DNA of 64,000 bases from Comamonas composti DSM 21721 (GTDB lineage: Bacteria; Pseudomonadota; Gammaproteobacteria; Burkholderiales; Burkholderiaceae_C): contig NZ_AUCQ01000003.1 in the NCBI RefSeq assembly GCF_000429845.1, positions 62,001 to 126,000 of the forward strand, given 5' to 3'. The first letter of the stretch is position 1, and each line of letters opens with the position of its first letter. Both the position numbers and the translations under genes were made by a program. The notes under the pieces are model-generated. The model was given only the letters and a program-made list of their open reading frames with translations, did no database searches and was not told where the DNA came from. Below, piece by piece: positions 8,472-17,800 of this stretch.

Positions 8472-8642
8472 CTGAGAGATGGGCCCACAACCCTTTGCAA
8501 GGCATTGTTCGGGTAAAGATGGGAAAATCGCAGGTTCCCCGCAGGGCCACGGACTACGCAAACGTCGGCCTGCCAGGAGAGCCGGAGCATCAGCGCTTCG
8601 TGTGGGGGAGCCAGGGCCGGGCAGGCCCCCGGAGTTGAATAC

Positions 8643-10613
8643 ATGTTGTACCCACAGGAATTTGATGTGATCGTGGTCGGAGGCGGCCATGCGGGCACGG
8701 AGGCCGCCTTGGCCGCTGCGCGCATGGGCTGCAAGACCTTGCTGCTAACCCACAACATCGAAACCCTGGGGCAGATGAGCTGCAATCCCAGCATAGGCGG
8801 TATCGGCAAGGGGCATCTGGTCAAGGAGGTCGATGCGCTGGGCGGCGCCATGGCCCTGGCCACGGACAAGGCCGGCATACAGTTTCGCATTCTCAACAGC
8901 TCCAAGGGCCCGGCCGTGCGCGCCACGCGTGCCCAGGCGGACCGCATTCTCTACAAGGCCGCGATTCGTGATGTGCTTGAAAACCAGCCCAACCTCTGGC
9001 TGTTCCAGCAGGCCGTGGATGACCTGATGGTCGAAGGCGACCGCGTGGTGGGGGCCGTGACCCAGGTGGGCCTGCGCTTTCGCAGCCGTGCCGTGGTGCT
9101 CACGGCGGGGACCTTCCTCGACGGCAAGATCCATGTGGGCCTGAACAACTACGCTGCCGGCCGGGCCGGTGACCCTCCGGCGGTAAGCCTCTCGGCCCGC
9201 CTCAAGGAGCTGCAGCTGCCCCAGGGTCGGCTCAAAACCGGTACGCCGCCGCGCATCGATGGGCGCAGCATCGATTTTTCGAAGTGCCACGAGCAGCCCG
9301 GGGACGGCATGGTCGGTGGCGTGAACGAAGGGCATTTGCCCGTCTTCAGTTTCATGGCCCATGCCCACGGTGGTGCAGCCATGCACCCGCGCCAGGTGCC
9401 TTGCTGGATTACCTATACGAATGGGCGCACGCACGACATCATTCGCAGCGGCTTTGACCGCAGCCCGATGTTCACGGGCAAGATCGAGGGCGTGGGCCCG
9501 CGCTACTGTCCCAGCGTGGAGGACAAGATCAACCGCTTCGCTGACAAGGACAGTCACCAGATCTTTCTCGAACCCGAAGGTCTGACGACTAACGAGTTCT
9601 ACCCCAACGGCATCTCCACCAGCCTGCCTTTCGATATCCAGTACGCGCTGGTGCGCTCCATGGTCGGGCTGGAGAACGCCCACATCCTGCGCCCCGGCTA
9701 TGCCATCGAGTACGACTACTTCGATCCGCGTTCGCTCAAGAGCAGCTTTGAGACCCGCCAGATCCAGGGCCTGTTCTTTGCAGGCCAGATCAACGGCACC
9801 ACGGGCTACGAGGAAGCCGCCGCCCAGGGGTTGTTTGCCGGCATGAACGCGGCTCTGCAGTGCCGTGGCGAGCAGCCCTGGCTGCCACGCCGTGACGAAG
9901 CCTATCTGGGCGTGCTGGTGGATGACCTGATCACCAAGGGCGTGACCGAGCCCTACCGCATGTTCACCAGCCGTGCCGAGTTCCGTCTGCAGTTGCGCGA
10001 AGACAATGCCGACATGCGGTTGACCGAAGTCGGGCGCCGTCTGGGGCTGGTCGACGATGCGCGCTGGGATGCATTCAGCCGCAAGCGTGATGCTGTTTCA
10101 CGTGAAACAGAGCGCCTCAAGTCCACCTGGGTGAATCCGCGTCTCGTCTCGGCCGAGGAGTCCGAGCGTGTGCTGGGCAAGACCATGGAGCGCGAATACA
10201 AGCTGTTCGACCTGCTGCGCAGGCCTGATGTGGGCTATGCCAAGCTCATGACTCTCAACGAAGGCCGCTGGGCCGGCAACGAGGTCTCGCCGGAAACCCT
10301 TGGCGATCTGAGCGAGGCCGTGATCGAGCAGGTGGAGATTGCCGCCAAGTATTCGGGCTATATCGACAGGCAAAAGGATGAGGTGCAGCGTGCCGCACAT
10401 TACGAAAACCTGCGCCTGCCCGAAGAGCTCGACTATATGCAGGTGCCGGCGCTGTCGTTCGAGGTGCGCCAGACACTGCAAAAGCACAGGCCCGAAACCC
10501 TGGGTCAGGCATCGCGCATCTCGGGCGTGACACCAGCCGCCATATCGCTGCTCCTGGTGCACTTGAAGAAGGGCGGCTTTCGCGGCTTTGCTTCGCAGGA
10601 AGCCGCAGCATGA
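8643..10613 (+). CDS. mnmG: tRNA uridine-5-carboxymethylaminomethyl(34) synthesis enzyme MnmG
   Basis: A 656-residue FAD protein (also called GidA). The dinucleotide motif [15 protein letters not shown] is at residues 11-25, then [18 protein letters not shown], the FAD and tRNA-binding core [11 protein letters not shown], and the C-terminal helical domain that contacts MnmE. MnmG with MnmE adds the cmnm5 group to U34 of certain tRNAs. Length is near the usual 620-650. It overlaps rsmG by four bases (ATGA). A perfect parS site is embedded in the reading frame at 10094-10109 and encodes part of the sequence AVSRETER. Confidence 0.97.
   Translation: MLYPQEFDVIVVGGGHAGTEAALAAARMGCKTLLLTHNIETLGQMSCNPSIGGIGKGHLVKEVDALGGAMALATDKAGIQFRILNSSKGPAVRATRAQADRILYKAAIRDVLENQPNLWLFQQAVDDLMVEGDRVVGAVTQVGLRFRSRAVVLTAGTFLDGKIHVGLNNYAAGRAGDPPAVSLSARLKELQLPQGRLKTGTPPRIDGRSIDFSKCHEQPGDGMVGGVNEGHLPVFSFMAHAHGGAAMHPRQVPCWITYTNGRTHDIIRSGFDRSPMFTGKIEGVGPRYCPSVEDKINRFADKDSHQIFLEPEGLTTNEFYPNGISTSLPFDIQYALVRSMVGLENAHILRPGYAIEYDYFDPRSLKSSFETRQIQGLFFAGQINGTTGYEEAAAQGLFAGMNAALQCRGEQPWLPRRDEAYLGVLVDDLITKGVTEPYRMFTSRAEFRLQLREDNADMRLTEVGRRLGLVDDARWDAFSRKRDAVSRETERLKSTWVNPRLVSAEESERVLGKTMEREYKLFDLLRRPDVGYAKLMTLNEGRWAGNEVSPETLGDLSEAVIEQVEIAAKYSGYIDRQKDEVQRAAHYENLRLPEELDYMQVPALSFEVRQTLQKHRPETLGQASRISGVTPAAISLLLVHLKKGGFRGFASQEAAA
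10094..10109. promoter_or_regulatory. parS site 2 (perfect, inside mnmG)
   Basis: TGTTTCACGTGAAACA, identical to site 1, lies within the mnmG coding sequence, so the palindrome is kept despite codon constraints. This supports selection for ParB binding. Confidence 0.92.
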
Positions 10614-11281
10614 GCGCAGATCAGGATTTGCGTTCCCCGCTGGAAGCCGGACTGCAGGCCCTGGGTCTGGATCTGTCGCTGGCCCAGGTCGACTCCCTCA
10701 TGGACTTCATGGGCCTGCTGCAGAAGTGGAACAAGGTCTACAACCTCACGGCCGTGCGCGACCCGCAGGAAATGCTCACCCACCACCTGCTGGACAGTCT
10801 GGCCGCCGTGCCTGCCTTGAGGCGCCGTCTGGCCCAGATGGCCGAACAGGGCCAGGCCATGCGCTTGCTCGATGTGGGCTCTGGCGGGGGGCTGCCCGGG
10901 GTAGTCTTTGCGATCTGCTGCCCCGAGCTTGAGGTGAGCTGCGTGGACACCGTGGGCAAGAAGGCAGCCTTTATCCAGCAAGCTGCGGCGACGCTGCGGC
11001 TGAGCAACCTCAAAGGCTTGCACAGCCGTGTGGAGCAGCTCAAGACCTGCTATCCGCTGATCAGCTGCCGCGCCTTTGCCTCGCTGCCCGACTTCACGGC
11101 CTGGTCACGCCAGGCCCTGGAAGAGGGCGGGGCCTGGCTGGCCATGAAGGGCCGTCACCCCGAGGAAGAGATTGCCGCCCTGCCCGAAGACATCCAGGTG
11201 TTTCACGTGGAACCCTTGCAGGTGCCCGGCCTGGATGCCGAGCGTTGCATTATCTGGATGCATGAACACGCGCTGACATAG
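10610..11281 (+). CDS. rsmG: 16S rRNA (guanine(527)-N7)-methyltransferase RsmG
   Basis: A 223-residue class I SAM methyltransferase (GidB). The SAM loop [12 protein letters not shown] is at residues 86-97 and is preceded by the conserved HHLLDSL. It methylates G527 of 16S rRNA. Its start overlaps the mnmG stop (ATGA), so translation is coupled. A parS-like sequence with two mismatches lies near the 3' end. The length is slightly over the usual 205-215. Confidence 0.95.
   Translation: MSADQDLRSPLEAGLQALGLDLSLAQVDSLMDFMGLLQKWNKVYNLTAVRDPQEMLTHHLLDSLAAVPALRRRLAQMAEQGQAMRLLDVGSGGGLPGVVFAICCPELEVSCVDTVGKKAAFIQQAAATLRLSNLKGLHSRVEQLKTCYPLISCRAFASLPDFTAWSRQALEEGGAWLAMKGRHPEEEIAALPEDIQVFHVEPLQVPGLDAERCIIWMHEHALT
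11199..11214. promoter_or_regulatory. Degenerate parS-like site (inside rsmG)
   Basis: TGTTTCACGTGGAACC keeps 14 of 16 parS bases. It lies in the rsmG coding sequence between site 2 and the site before parA. ParB may bind it weakly. Confidence 0.55.
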
Positions 11282-11370
11282 ATTGCCAGCATGCCGCTGG
11301 CTGGGCATGAGGATGGGGATGGGTGGAATGGGCGCCTGGCTTGCAAAGGCCGCCGGCATTCTTCTTTCTC

Positions 11371-12486
11371 TCATGCCAGTGCATGCATGAGCTGCACCAC
11401 CTCTATCTGACGGCGGCAGCCGGTTTTGGCCAGCAGGTTCTTGAGGTGGTCGCGGGCCGTGTGCACGCTGCAGTTTTGCGTGGCTGCGAACTGGTTGACG
11501 GTCTGACCTTGTGCCAGGGCTTGTGCAAGCAGGGTTTCCTTGGGGGTAATGCCGAGGATTTCTCCTATGGCCCCCAGGGGCAGGGTACTGGCCTGAAAAG
11601 GACTGCTGAGTATCACCAGCGCCTGGCGGCCAGTGGGGTGAAGGTCCGCCAGATCATTTCTGAAACTCAGAGGCAGAACACGCAAGATGGCCGCTCCGTG
11701 CTCCGGCAGGGTGGTCCGCACCATGCTGGCCTGGGGCAGGGCCTGGCAGGCCAGGCGCAAAGCCTGCTCCAGGCGCTGCTGGGCTTCATGGTCACGAAGC
11801 TGCAGTCTTCCGTGCAATGCATGGCACCACCGGGCTTCCTGCAGGCTGCGCTCGGCTTTCTGGTTGAGTTGCTGTATGCGGCCCGCTCCATCGCTGACGA
11901 TGATGCCGTGCTGCAAATGATCCAGGGCCGTGGCGCCGATGCCGGCGAGCCGTTGCAGCTGCCCGGCCTGGGCACGCAAGCGTGCTGCCCGGCTCATATG
12001 CGGGGCGAGTTGCTCCATCAAGGCTTGCTCGTAGTCTCCATAGGCTTTCTGGTCATCGGCCCGCAAGACAGCCATGTAGTCATGGCTTTGTGCGTTGCGC
12101 TGCAAGACCATGCCCAAGGCGTGGCGCATGCCTATGGGGCGCAGGAAGTCGGCGTAAATCGCCGAGCGCGACATATGCCGGTCATCGAAATGGTGGTGAT
12201 CGAACATGAACTGTCCATCGGGCATGCCGGAGATCAGGGCGATGCGCTCATCGCTGTCTGCATGATGGAGCTCGTATTCCTCGGCCTTGCCTTCGGGTAT
12301 GACATCACAGGTCACGGAGTCGATGACGGCCATGCTTTGCGTGGCTAGTGTGACCTGGTGGAAGGAGACGCCTTGCAGCTTCTGCCGCAGCGCGTCCAGG
12401 GCTGCATACCACTGCTCCGAATCCAGTATCCCTTCATAGAACAGGGCGGCAACTTCTGCTGCCGCAGTCTGTGTATTGCTTTGCAT
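11371..12486 (-). CDS. LuxR-family transcriptional regulator (C-terminal HTH, large N-terminal sensory region)
   Basis: A 371-residue protein. Residues about 305-370 form a GerE/LuxR helix-turn-helix (TPKETLLAQALAQGQTVNQF, then SVHTARDHLKNLLAKTGC). The first 300 residues are not a receiver domain. They include a PAS-like stretch about 175-240 (LDHLQHGIIVSDGAGRIQQL) and an N-terminal segment common to helix-turn-helix proteins of this layout in Burkholderiales. It is convergent with rsmG and encoded apart from any sensor kinase. No neighbouring target is evident; it sits as an insertion between rsmG and parA. Confidence 0.8.
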   Translation of the reverse strand: MQSNTQTAAAEVAALFYEGILDSEQWYAALDALRQKLQGVSFHQVTLATQSMAVIDSVTCDVIPEGKAEEYELHHADSDERIALISGMPDGQFMFDHHHFDDRHMSRSAIYADFLRPIGMRHALGMVLQRNAQSHDYMAVLRADDQKAYGDYEQALMEQLAPHMSRAARLRAQAGQLQRLAGIGATALDHLQHGIIVSDGAGRIQQLNQKAERSLQEARWCHALHGRLQLRDHEAQQRLEQALRLACQALPQASMVRTTLPEHGAAILRVLPLSFRNDLADLHPTGRQALVILSSPFQASTLPLGAIGEILGITPKETLLAQALAQGQTVNQFAATQNCSVHTARDHLKNLLAKTGCRRQIEVVQLMHALA

Positions 12487-12588
12487 GACCGTCTCTCCCG
12501 CCTTGGGCCCATCTCATCTGGGCGCATTGTCTCGGGACGGCGGCTTATATTCAAGCGCGCAGACCCGGCAAAGGGCGATGTTTCACGT

Positions 12589-12604
12589 GAAACCGCAGGC
12601 GCAC
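12589..12604. promoter_or_regulatory. parS site 3 (upstream of parA)
   Basis: TGTTTCACGTGAAACC, with a perfect 14-base palindromic core GTTTCACGTGAAAC. It lies 175 bases before the parA start in the parA/luxR intergenic gap. It may serve partition and also parAB autoregulation. Confidence 0.9.
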
Positions 12605-12779
12605 CGAGTGCAATGTGCGGATTTGCGAGGGCTGGGGAGAATGCCGGCACTCCCCTGGAATACACTCGATGCTTTGAGTCAGGCAGTGCCGCATGTGCCA
12701 CTCGGGCACCAAATCTGCCCATCCAGCCCTGACAGCATATGGCCCCTGCCTGGCCATGACCTATTGAAGCGGAAATTTC

Positions 12780-13550
12780 ATGGCCAAAATCTTTTGTGTT
12801 GCCAATCAAAAAGGTGGAGTGGGCAAGACCACCACCACGGTCAATCTTGCGGCGGGGCTGGCCAGGATCGGTCAGCGCGTGCTGCTCATAGACCTGGACC
12901 CTCAGGGCAATGCGACCATGGGATCGGGTGTGGACAAGCGCGCGCTGGAGCTGTCCGTGTATGACGTGCTGCTGGAGAACGCCTCGGTCAAGGAAGCGGC
13001 GGTATTTTCCGAAGCCGTGGGCTACCACGTGCTGGGCGCCAACCGCGAACTCAGCGGCGCCGAGATCGAGCTCGTCACGCTGGAGCGCCGCAACGACAGG
13101 CTCAAGGGCGCACTCCAGGCTGCCGATGCGGACTACGACTTCGTGCTCGTGGACTGTCCTCCCAGCCTGTCCATGCTGACCCTCAACGGCCTGTGCGCCG
13201 CCCATGGCGTGGTCGTGCCCATGCAGTGTGAATACTTTGCGCTCGAAGGGCTGACCGACCTGGTCAACACCATCAAGCAAGTGCATGCCAACATGAACCC
13301 CGATCTGCAGGTCATAGGTCTGCTGCGCGTGATGTTCGACCCGCGCACCACGCTGCAGCAGCAGGTCAGCGACCAGCTCAAGGAGCACTTCGGCGAGAAG
13401 GTGTTCGACACCGTGATCCCGCGCAATGTGCGCCTGGCCGAGGCGCCAAGCTATGGCGTGCCCGGTGTGGTGTTCGACCCCTCGGCCAAGGGCAGCAAGG
13501 CTTTTGTGGAATTTGCACGCGAGATGGTGCGCCGCATCAAAAAAATGTAG
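12780..13550 (+). CDS. parA: Chromosome partitioning ATPase ParA (Soj)
   Basis: A 256-residue ParA/Soj ATPase. The deviant Walker A KGGVGKTT is at residues 11-18, the switch motif DLDPQGNAT about 39-47, and VDCPPSLSMLTLNGL about 122-136. It lacks the N-terminal HTH of plasmid ParA proteins, as is usual for chromosomal Soj. With ParB and the parS sites it segregates the origin region. It is separated from parB by one small gene. Confidence 0.96.
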   Translation: MAKIFCVANQKGGVGKTTTTVNLAAGLARIGQRVLLIDLDPQGNATMGSGVDKRALELSVYDVLLENASVKEAAVFSEAVGYHVLGANRELSGAEIELVTLERRNDRLKGALQAADADYDFVLVDCPPSLSMLTLNGLCAAHGVVVPMQCEYFALEGLTDLVNTIKQVHANMNPDLQVIGLLRVMFDPRTTLQQQVSDQLKEHFGEKVFDTVIPRNVRLAEAPSYGVPGVVFDPSAKGSKAFVEFAREMVRRIKKM

Positions 13551-13600
13551 TTCAGGCATGAAAAACGCATGCAGCCCATGTGTGGCAAGCGCTGGCAGCT

Positions 13601-14179
13601 ATGAATCTTGATGCTTTTCGGGCCGAGGATGTGTGGTTGCTGCCCGGCTGGCAGAAGTCCGGCTTCGATGCCTGGATGGGCCGCTGGCAGCAGCGCCATG
13701 GCTACCAGCTGCTGGAGCAGAACGACTGGCAGCGCCCGCTGCGCGGCGACTGGAGTGCGCGGCTGCAGGAGACGGTGGTGGATGCCCCGCGTCCTGTACT
13801 GCTGGTGGCCCACGGGCTGGCCTGCGCCCTGGTCGCATGGTGGGCTGCGCATTCGCCGCTGGCCGCCAGCAGGCTGCGCGGGGCCTTGCTGGTCGAGCCA
13901 GTGGATCTCGACCAGCCTGGGCTGCGTGCCCGGCTGCCGGGCTGGAGCCCGCTGATGCTGCAGCGCCTGCCGTTTGCCAGCACCCTCGTGGCTGGCCCGG
14001 GCGAAGAGGCGAGCAGCCTGGAGAGAAGCCGCGCCATGGCCCAGGCCTGGGGTGCGTGCCGGGTTCAGGATCTGGGTCTGCAGGCCATGAGCAAGGCCGC
14101 AGAGCCACAGGATTCGCAGGATTGGGACAGCGGCCATGCGCTGCTGAAACCCTTTGAGCAAGGATGGAAACCATGGTGA
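13601..14179 (+). CDS. RBBP9/YdeN-like alpha/beta-hydrolase fold protein without a serine nucleophile
   Basis: A protein of 192 residues (199 if the GTG at 13580 is used). It begins with EDVWLLPGWQKSG, a typical RBBP9/YdeN-family start (vPGwg). The nucleophile elbow expected as GHSLG reads VAHGLACALVAWW near residues 67-79, so the catalytic serine is glycine (codon GGG). The family usually hydrolyses serine-ester-like substrates, so this copy may be inactive or have a binding role. It lies between parA (50-base gap) and parB (7-base overlap), so it is co-transcribed with the partition genes. Family assignment is moderately sure; function is unknown. Confidence 0.72.
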   Translation: MNLDAFRAEDVWLLPGWQKSGFDAWMGRWQQRHGYQLLEQNDWQRPLRGDWSARLQETVVDAPRPVLLVAHGLACALVAWWAAHSPLAASRLRGALLVEPVDLDQPGLRARLPGWSPLMLQRLPFASTLVAGPGEEASSLERSRAMAQAWGACRVQDLGLQAMSKAAEPQDSQDWDSGHALLKPFEQGWKPW

Positions 14180-15105
14180 CTAAGAAACCCAAGGGCCTGG
14201 GACGCGGGCTGGAAGCCCTGCTGGGCCCCAAGGTCAGCGACAAGGCCGAGGTCCGGCCAGCCGAGGCTGATGGCCTGCCCCATGCGCTGGCCCTGGACGA
14301 GATGGTGGCCGGCCAGTACCAGCCGCGCACGCGCATGGATGAGGGCGCGCTCTACGAGCTGGCCGAAAGCATCAAGGCCCAGGGCATCATGCAGCCCATT
14401 CTGGTGCGCAAGCTGGCCAGCGGGAGCAATGCAGGCAAGTACGAAATCATTGCGGGCGAGCGCCGTTTCCGTGCAGCCCGTCTGGCGGGCCTGGATCAGG
14501 TGCCGGTACTGGTTCGCGATGTGCCCGACGAGGCCGCTGCGGCCATGGCCTTGATAGAGAACATCCAGCGCGAGGACCTCAATCCGCTGGAAGAGGCCCA
14601 GGGCCTGTCACGCCTGGTCAAGGAGTTCGGTCTCACGCATGAGCAGGCAGCCCAGGCCGTGGGCCGCTCGCGCAGTGCGGCCACGAACATGCTGCGCCTG
14701 CTCAATCTGGCCGAGCCCGTGCAGACCATGCTCATGGCCGGCGACATCGACATGGGTCACGCGCGTGCCTTGCTGGCCCTGGACCGGGCCACGCAGATCA
14801 CGGCGGGCAATCAGATCGCGGCCAAGAAGATGTCGGTGCGCGAGGCCGAGGCCCTGGTCAAGAAGGTGGGGGCGGAGTTCAGCCTGGTGCGCCAAAAGGC
14901 CAAGAAGGACGGCAAGTCGCGCGATCTCAAGCGTGTCGAGGAAGAGCTGTCCGACCTGCTCATGGCCGATGTGGAGGTGCGCATCAAAAAGAGCGTGCGC
15001 CGGGGCGGCAAGCTCCAGGAAATGGGCGAGCTGGCAATCCAGTTCGGCTCGCTGGACGAGCTCAACGGCTTGATAGAAAAGCTGTCACCCGCGGGCTCGC
15101 GCTGA
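14173..15105 (+). CDS. parB: Chromosome partitioning protein ParB (Spo0J)
   Basis: A 310-residue ParB. The N-terminal ParA-contact motif GLGRGLEALLG is at residues 8-18, the CTP-binding arginine box GERRFR at 95-100, and the parS-binding HTH about 155-182 (THEQAAQAVGRSRSAATNML). The C-terminal dimerisation region follows. The ATG at 14173 is favoured over the one at 14164 because an AGGA site sits nine bases before it. It ends convergent to metH. It loads on the parS sites of this window. Confidence 0.96.
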   Translation: MVTKKPKGLGRGLEALLGPKVSDKAEVRPAEADGLPHALALDEMVAGQYQPRTRMDEGALYELAESIKAQGIMQPILVRKLASGSNAGKYEIIAGERRFRAARLAGLDQVPVLVRDVPDEAAAAMALIENIQREDLNPLEEAQGLSRLVKEFGLTHEQAAQAVGRSRSAATNMLRLLNLAEPVQTMLMAGDIDMGHARALLALDRATQITAGNQIAAKKMSVREAEALVKKVGAEFSLVRQKAKKDGKSRDLKRVEEELSDLLMADVEVRIKKSVRRGGKLQEMGELAIQFGSLDELNGLIEKLSPAGSR

Positions 15106-15106
15106 G

Positions 15107-15195
15107 GCCGCATCTTGCGGCGGCCTGGGGCGCGTCGCTGGCCCTTCTGGAAGCCCTCGATCACGGTGCGGAAAGGGCAGGGCGCGTCGCCCTTT
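15107..15195. terminator. Two hairpins between convergent parB and metH
   Basis: GCCGCA-TCT-TGCGGC (15107-15121) and AGGGCG-CGT-CGCCCT (15179-15193, followed by TT) are perfect six-base-pair stems in the gap between the parB stop and the metH stop. Neither has a long T tract, so they are weak terminator candidates. Confidence 0.4.
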
Positions 15196-15207
15196 GGGCG
15201 CACGTTC

Positions 15208-16272
<1,065 letters not shown>

Positions 16273-16330
16273 GGGCTGCGATTGTAGAAAGTCTGGCCGG
16301 TCTTCGCCGGCCTGGGTGAACCTTCGCAGG

Positions 16331-17800
16331 CTACTTGCTGCTGGCCACCGCTGCCGCCGTCGATACCTGCTGCGGCTGCCACCCTCCCGCCAGTGCCTGG
16401 TACAGGCCCACGGCCGCACGCAGGCCACGCGTGCGGCTGTCGGCGGCTGCATCCTGGGCCGCATACAGGTCGCGCTGGGCATCCAGCAACTCATACAAAC
16501 CGATGGTGCCGGCCTGGTAGCGGCGCTGGGCCAGTTGCTCGGCCAGTTCGCGCTGCGCCGCAGCCTGGGCCAGATGCTGGTCTTCCTCACGCGTGCGCTG
16601 CAGGCGCACCAGGGCGTTTTCCGTGTCTTCCAGCGCCAGCAGAACGGTCTGCTGGTAGCCGGCCAGCGCGGCCGCGCCACCGGCCTCGCTGGCAGCAATG
16701 CGGGCCCGCACCCGGCCCACATCCAGAAACGACCAGTCCACACCCAGGAACACACGGCTGGTGGCGCTGGCGCCTTCGAACAGGCTGCCACTGCCCAGGG
16801 CCGTGCTGCCCAGCAGCCCGCCCAGGGACAGGCGCGGGAACAAATCGGCCGTGGCCACGCCTATGCGCGCCGTGGCCGCATGCAGCCTGGCTTCGGCTGC
16901 GGCCACATCGGGGCGGCGGCGCAGCAGATCGGCCGGTGTGCCGGCATCGATCACGGCCGGCAGCGCGGGCAAGGGAGCCGCCATATCCAGCTGTGCCACC
17001 AGGGCACCGGGCTGCTGGCCCGTGAGCACGGCCAAGCGGTGCTGGGCCACGGCGATCTGGGCCTGCAGCGCGGGAATGCGCGCGCGTGTGGCCTCCAGCA
17101 GGGCCTGTGTCCGCGCCAGATCGAGATGGGTGTCACGCCCCAGCGCCAGCCGCAGCTGCACCAGTTGCAGGGTCTGCTCCTGGCTGTCCGCATTCGCATG
17201 GGCCAGTGCCAGCCTTTGCTGCCAGCCACGCAGATCCGCATAGCTGGCCGTGACCTGGGCGGCAATCGCCAGCTGCAGTGCTGCCAGGTCTGCCGCTTCG
17301 GCTTGCAGATCGGCACCATGGGCCTCGATATTGCGGCGCACGCGGCCAAAGACATCGATCTCCCAACTGGCCTGCAAGCCTGCGCTGTAGCTGCGCTGGC
17401 TGCGCGGCCCACTGGCCCCAGAAGGCCCGACCTCGCTTTCGCTGCGCTTTTGCTGCGTCCCCGCCGCCGATGCGGTCAGCGTGGGGATCTGGTCAAAACG
17501 TGCCTGGCGCAGCAAGGCCTGGGCGCCATCCAGCCGGGCCATGGCCTGGCGCAGATCCTGGTTGGCCTGCAAGGCCTGCTCCACCAGCCGCGTCAGTTCA
17601 GCATCGTGAAACTGGCGCCAGAAAGCCGGGTCTGCAACGGCATGGCGAAGCTCTGGCTGCGACGCATCGCGCACAAAATGCGCACCGGTCTCCGGCAATG
17701 CCGGAGCCTGGAAATCCGGGCCCACGGCGCAGCCCGCGATCAGGCTGGCACAGGCCATGCTCACGGCATGGCGGGAAAGAAGTCGACGTATCTCAGCCAT
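16331..17800 (-). CDS. RND efflux outer-membrane lipoprotein (OprM/NodT family)
   Basis: A 489-residue outer-membrane factor. Its lipoprotein signal ends in [12 protein letters not shown] (lipobox Cys about residue 23), and it has two repeated TolC-like halves, with [13 protein letters not shown] and the second-half [18 protein letters not shown]. It forms the outer-membrane exit duct. It overlaps the RND pump gene by eight bases and is the third gene of the operon. The ATG at 17800 places the signal peptide directly at the start. Confidence 0.93.
   Translation of the reverse strand: MAEIRRLLSRHAVSMACASLIAGCAVGPDFQAPALPETGAHFVRDASQPELRHAVADPAFWRQFHDAELTRLVEQALQANQDLRQAMARLDGAQALLRQARFDQIPTLTASAAGTQQKRSESEVGPSGASGPRSQRSYSAGLQASWEIDVFGRVRRNIEAHGADLQAEAADLAALQLAIAAQVTASYADLRGWQQRLALAHANADSQEQTLQLVQLRLALGRDTHLDLARTQALLEATRARIPALQAQIAVAQHRLAVLTGQQPGALVAQLDMAAPLPALPAVIDAGTPADLLRRRPDVAAAEARLHAATARIGVATADLFPRLSLGGLLGSTALGSGSLFEGASATSRVFLGVDWSFLDVGRVRARIAASEAGGAAALAGYQQTVLLALEDTENALVRLQRTREEDQHLAQAAAQRELAEQLAQRRYQAGTIGLYELLDAQRDLYAAQDAAADSRTRGLRAAVGLYQALAGGWQPQQVSTAAAVASSK

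Larger units (their letters stand above)
8282..8642. other. Intergenic region upstream of mnmG (holds parS and a 33-base repeat)
   Basis: This 361-base gap between the divergent FMN reductase and mnmG genes contains a perfect parS palindrome (8383-8398) and the second copy of the 33-base repeat (8439-8471). The remaining 170 bases are the mnmG leader. No DnaA-box cluster or AT-rich unwinding element was seen, so it does not look like oriC. Confidence 0.6.

Noticed and set aside
8282..8642. Possible replication origin upstream of mnmG
   Set aside because: No DnaA-box cluster or AT-rich unwinding element and no dnaA gene; the notable content is parS and a repeat.
16273..16330. Cobalamin riboswitch for metH
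   Set aside because: The gap before metH is only 58 bases and has no B12-box-like sequence.
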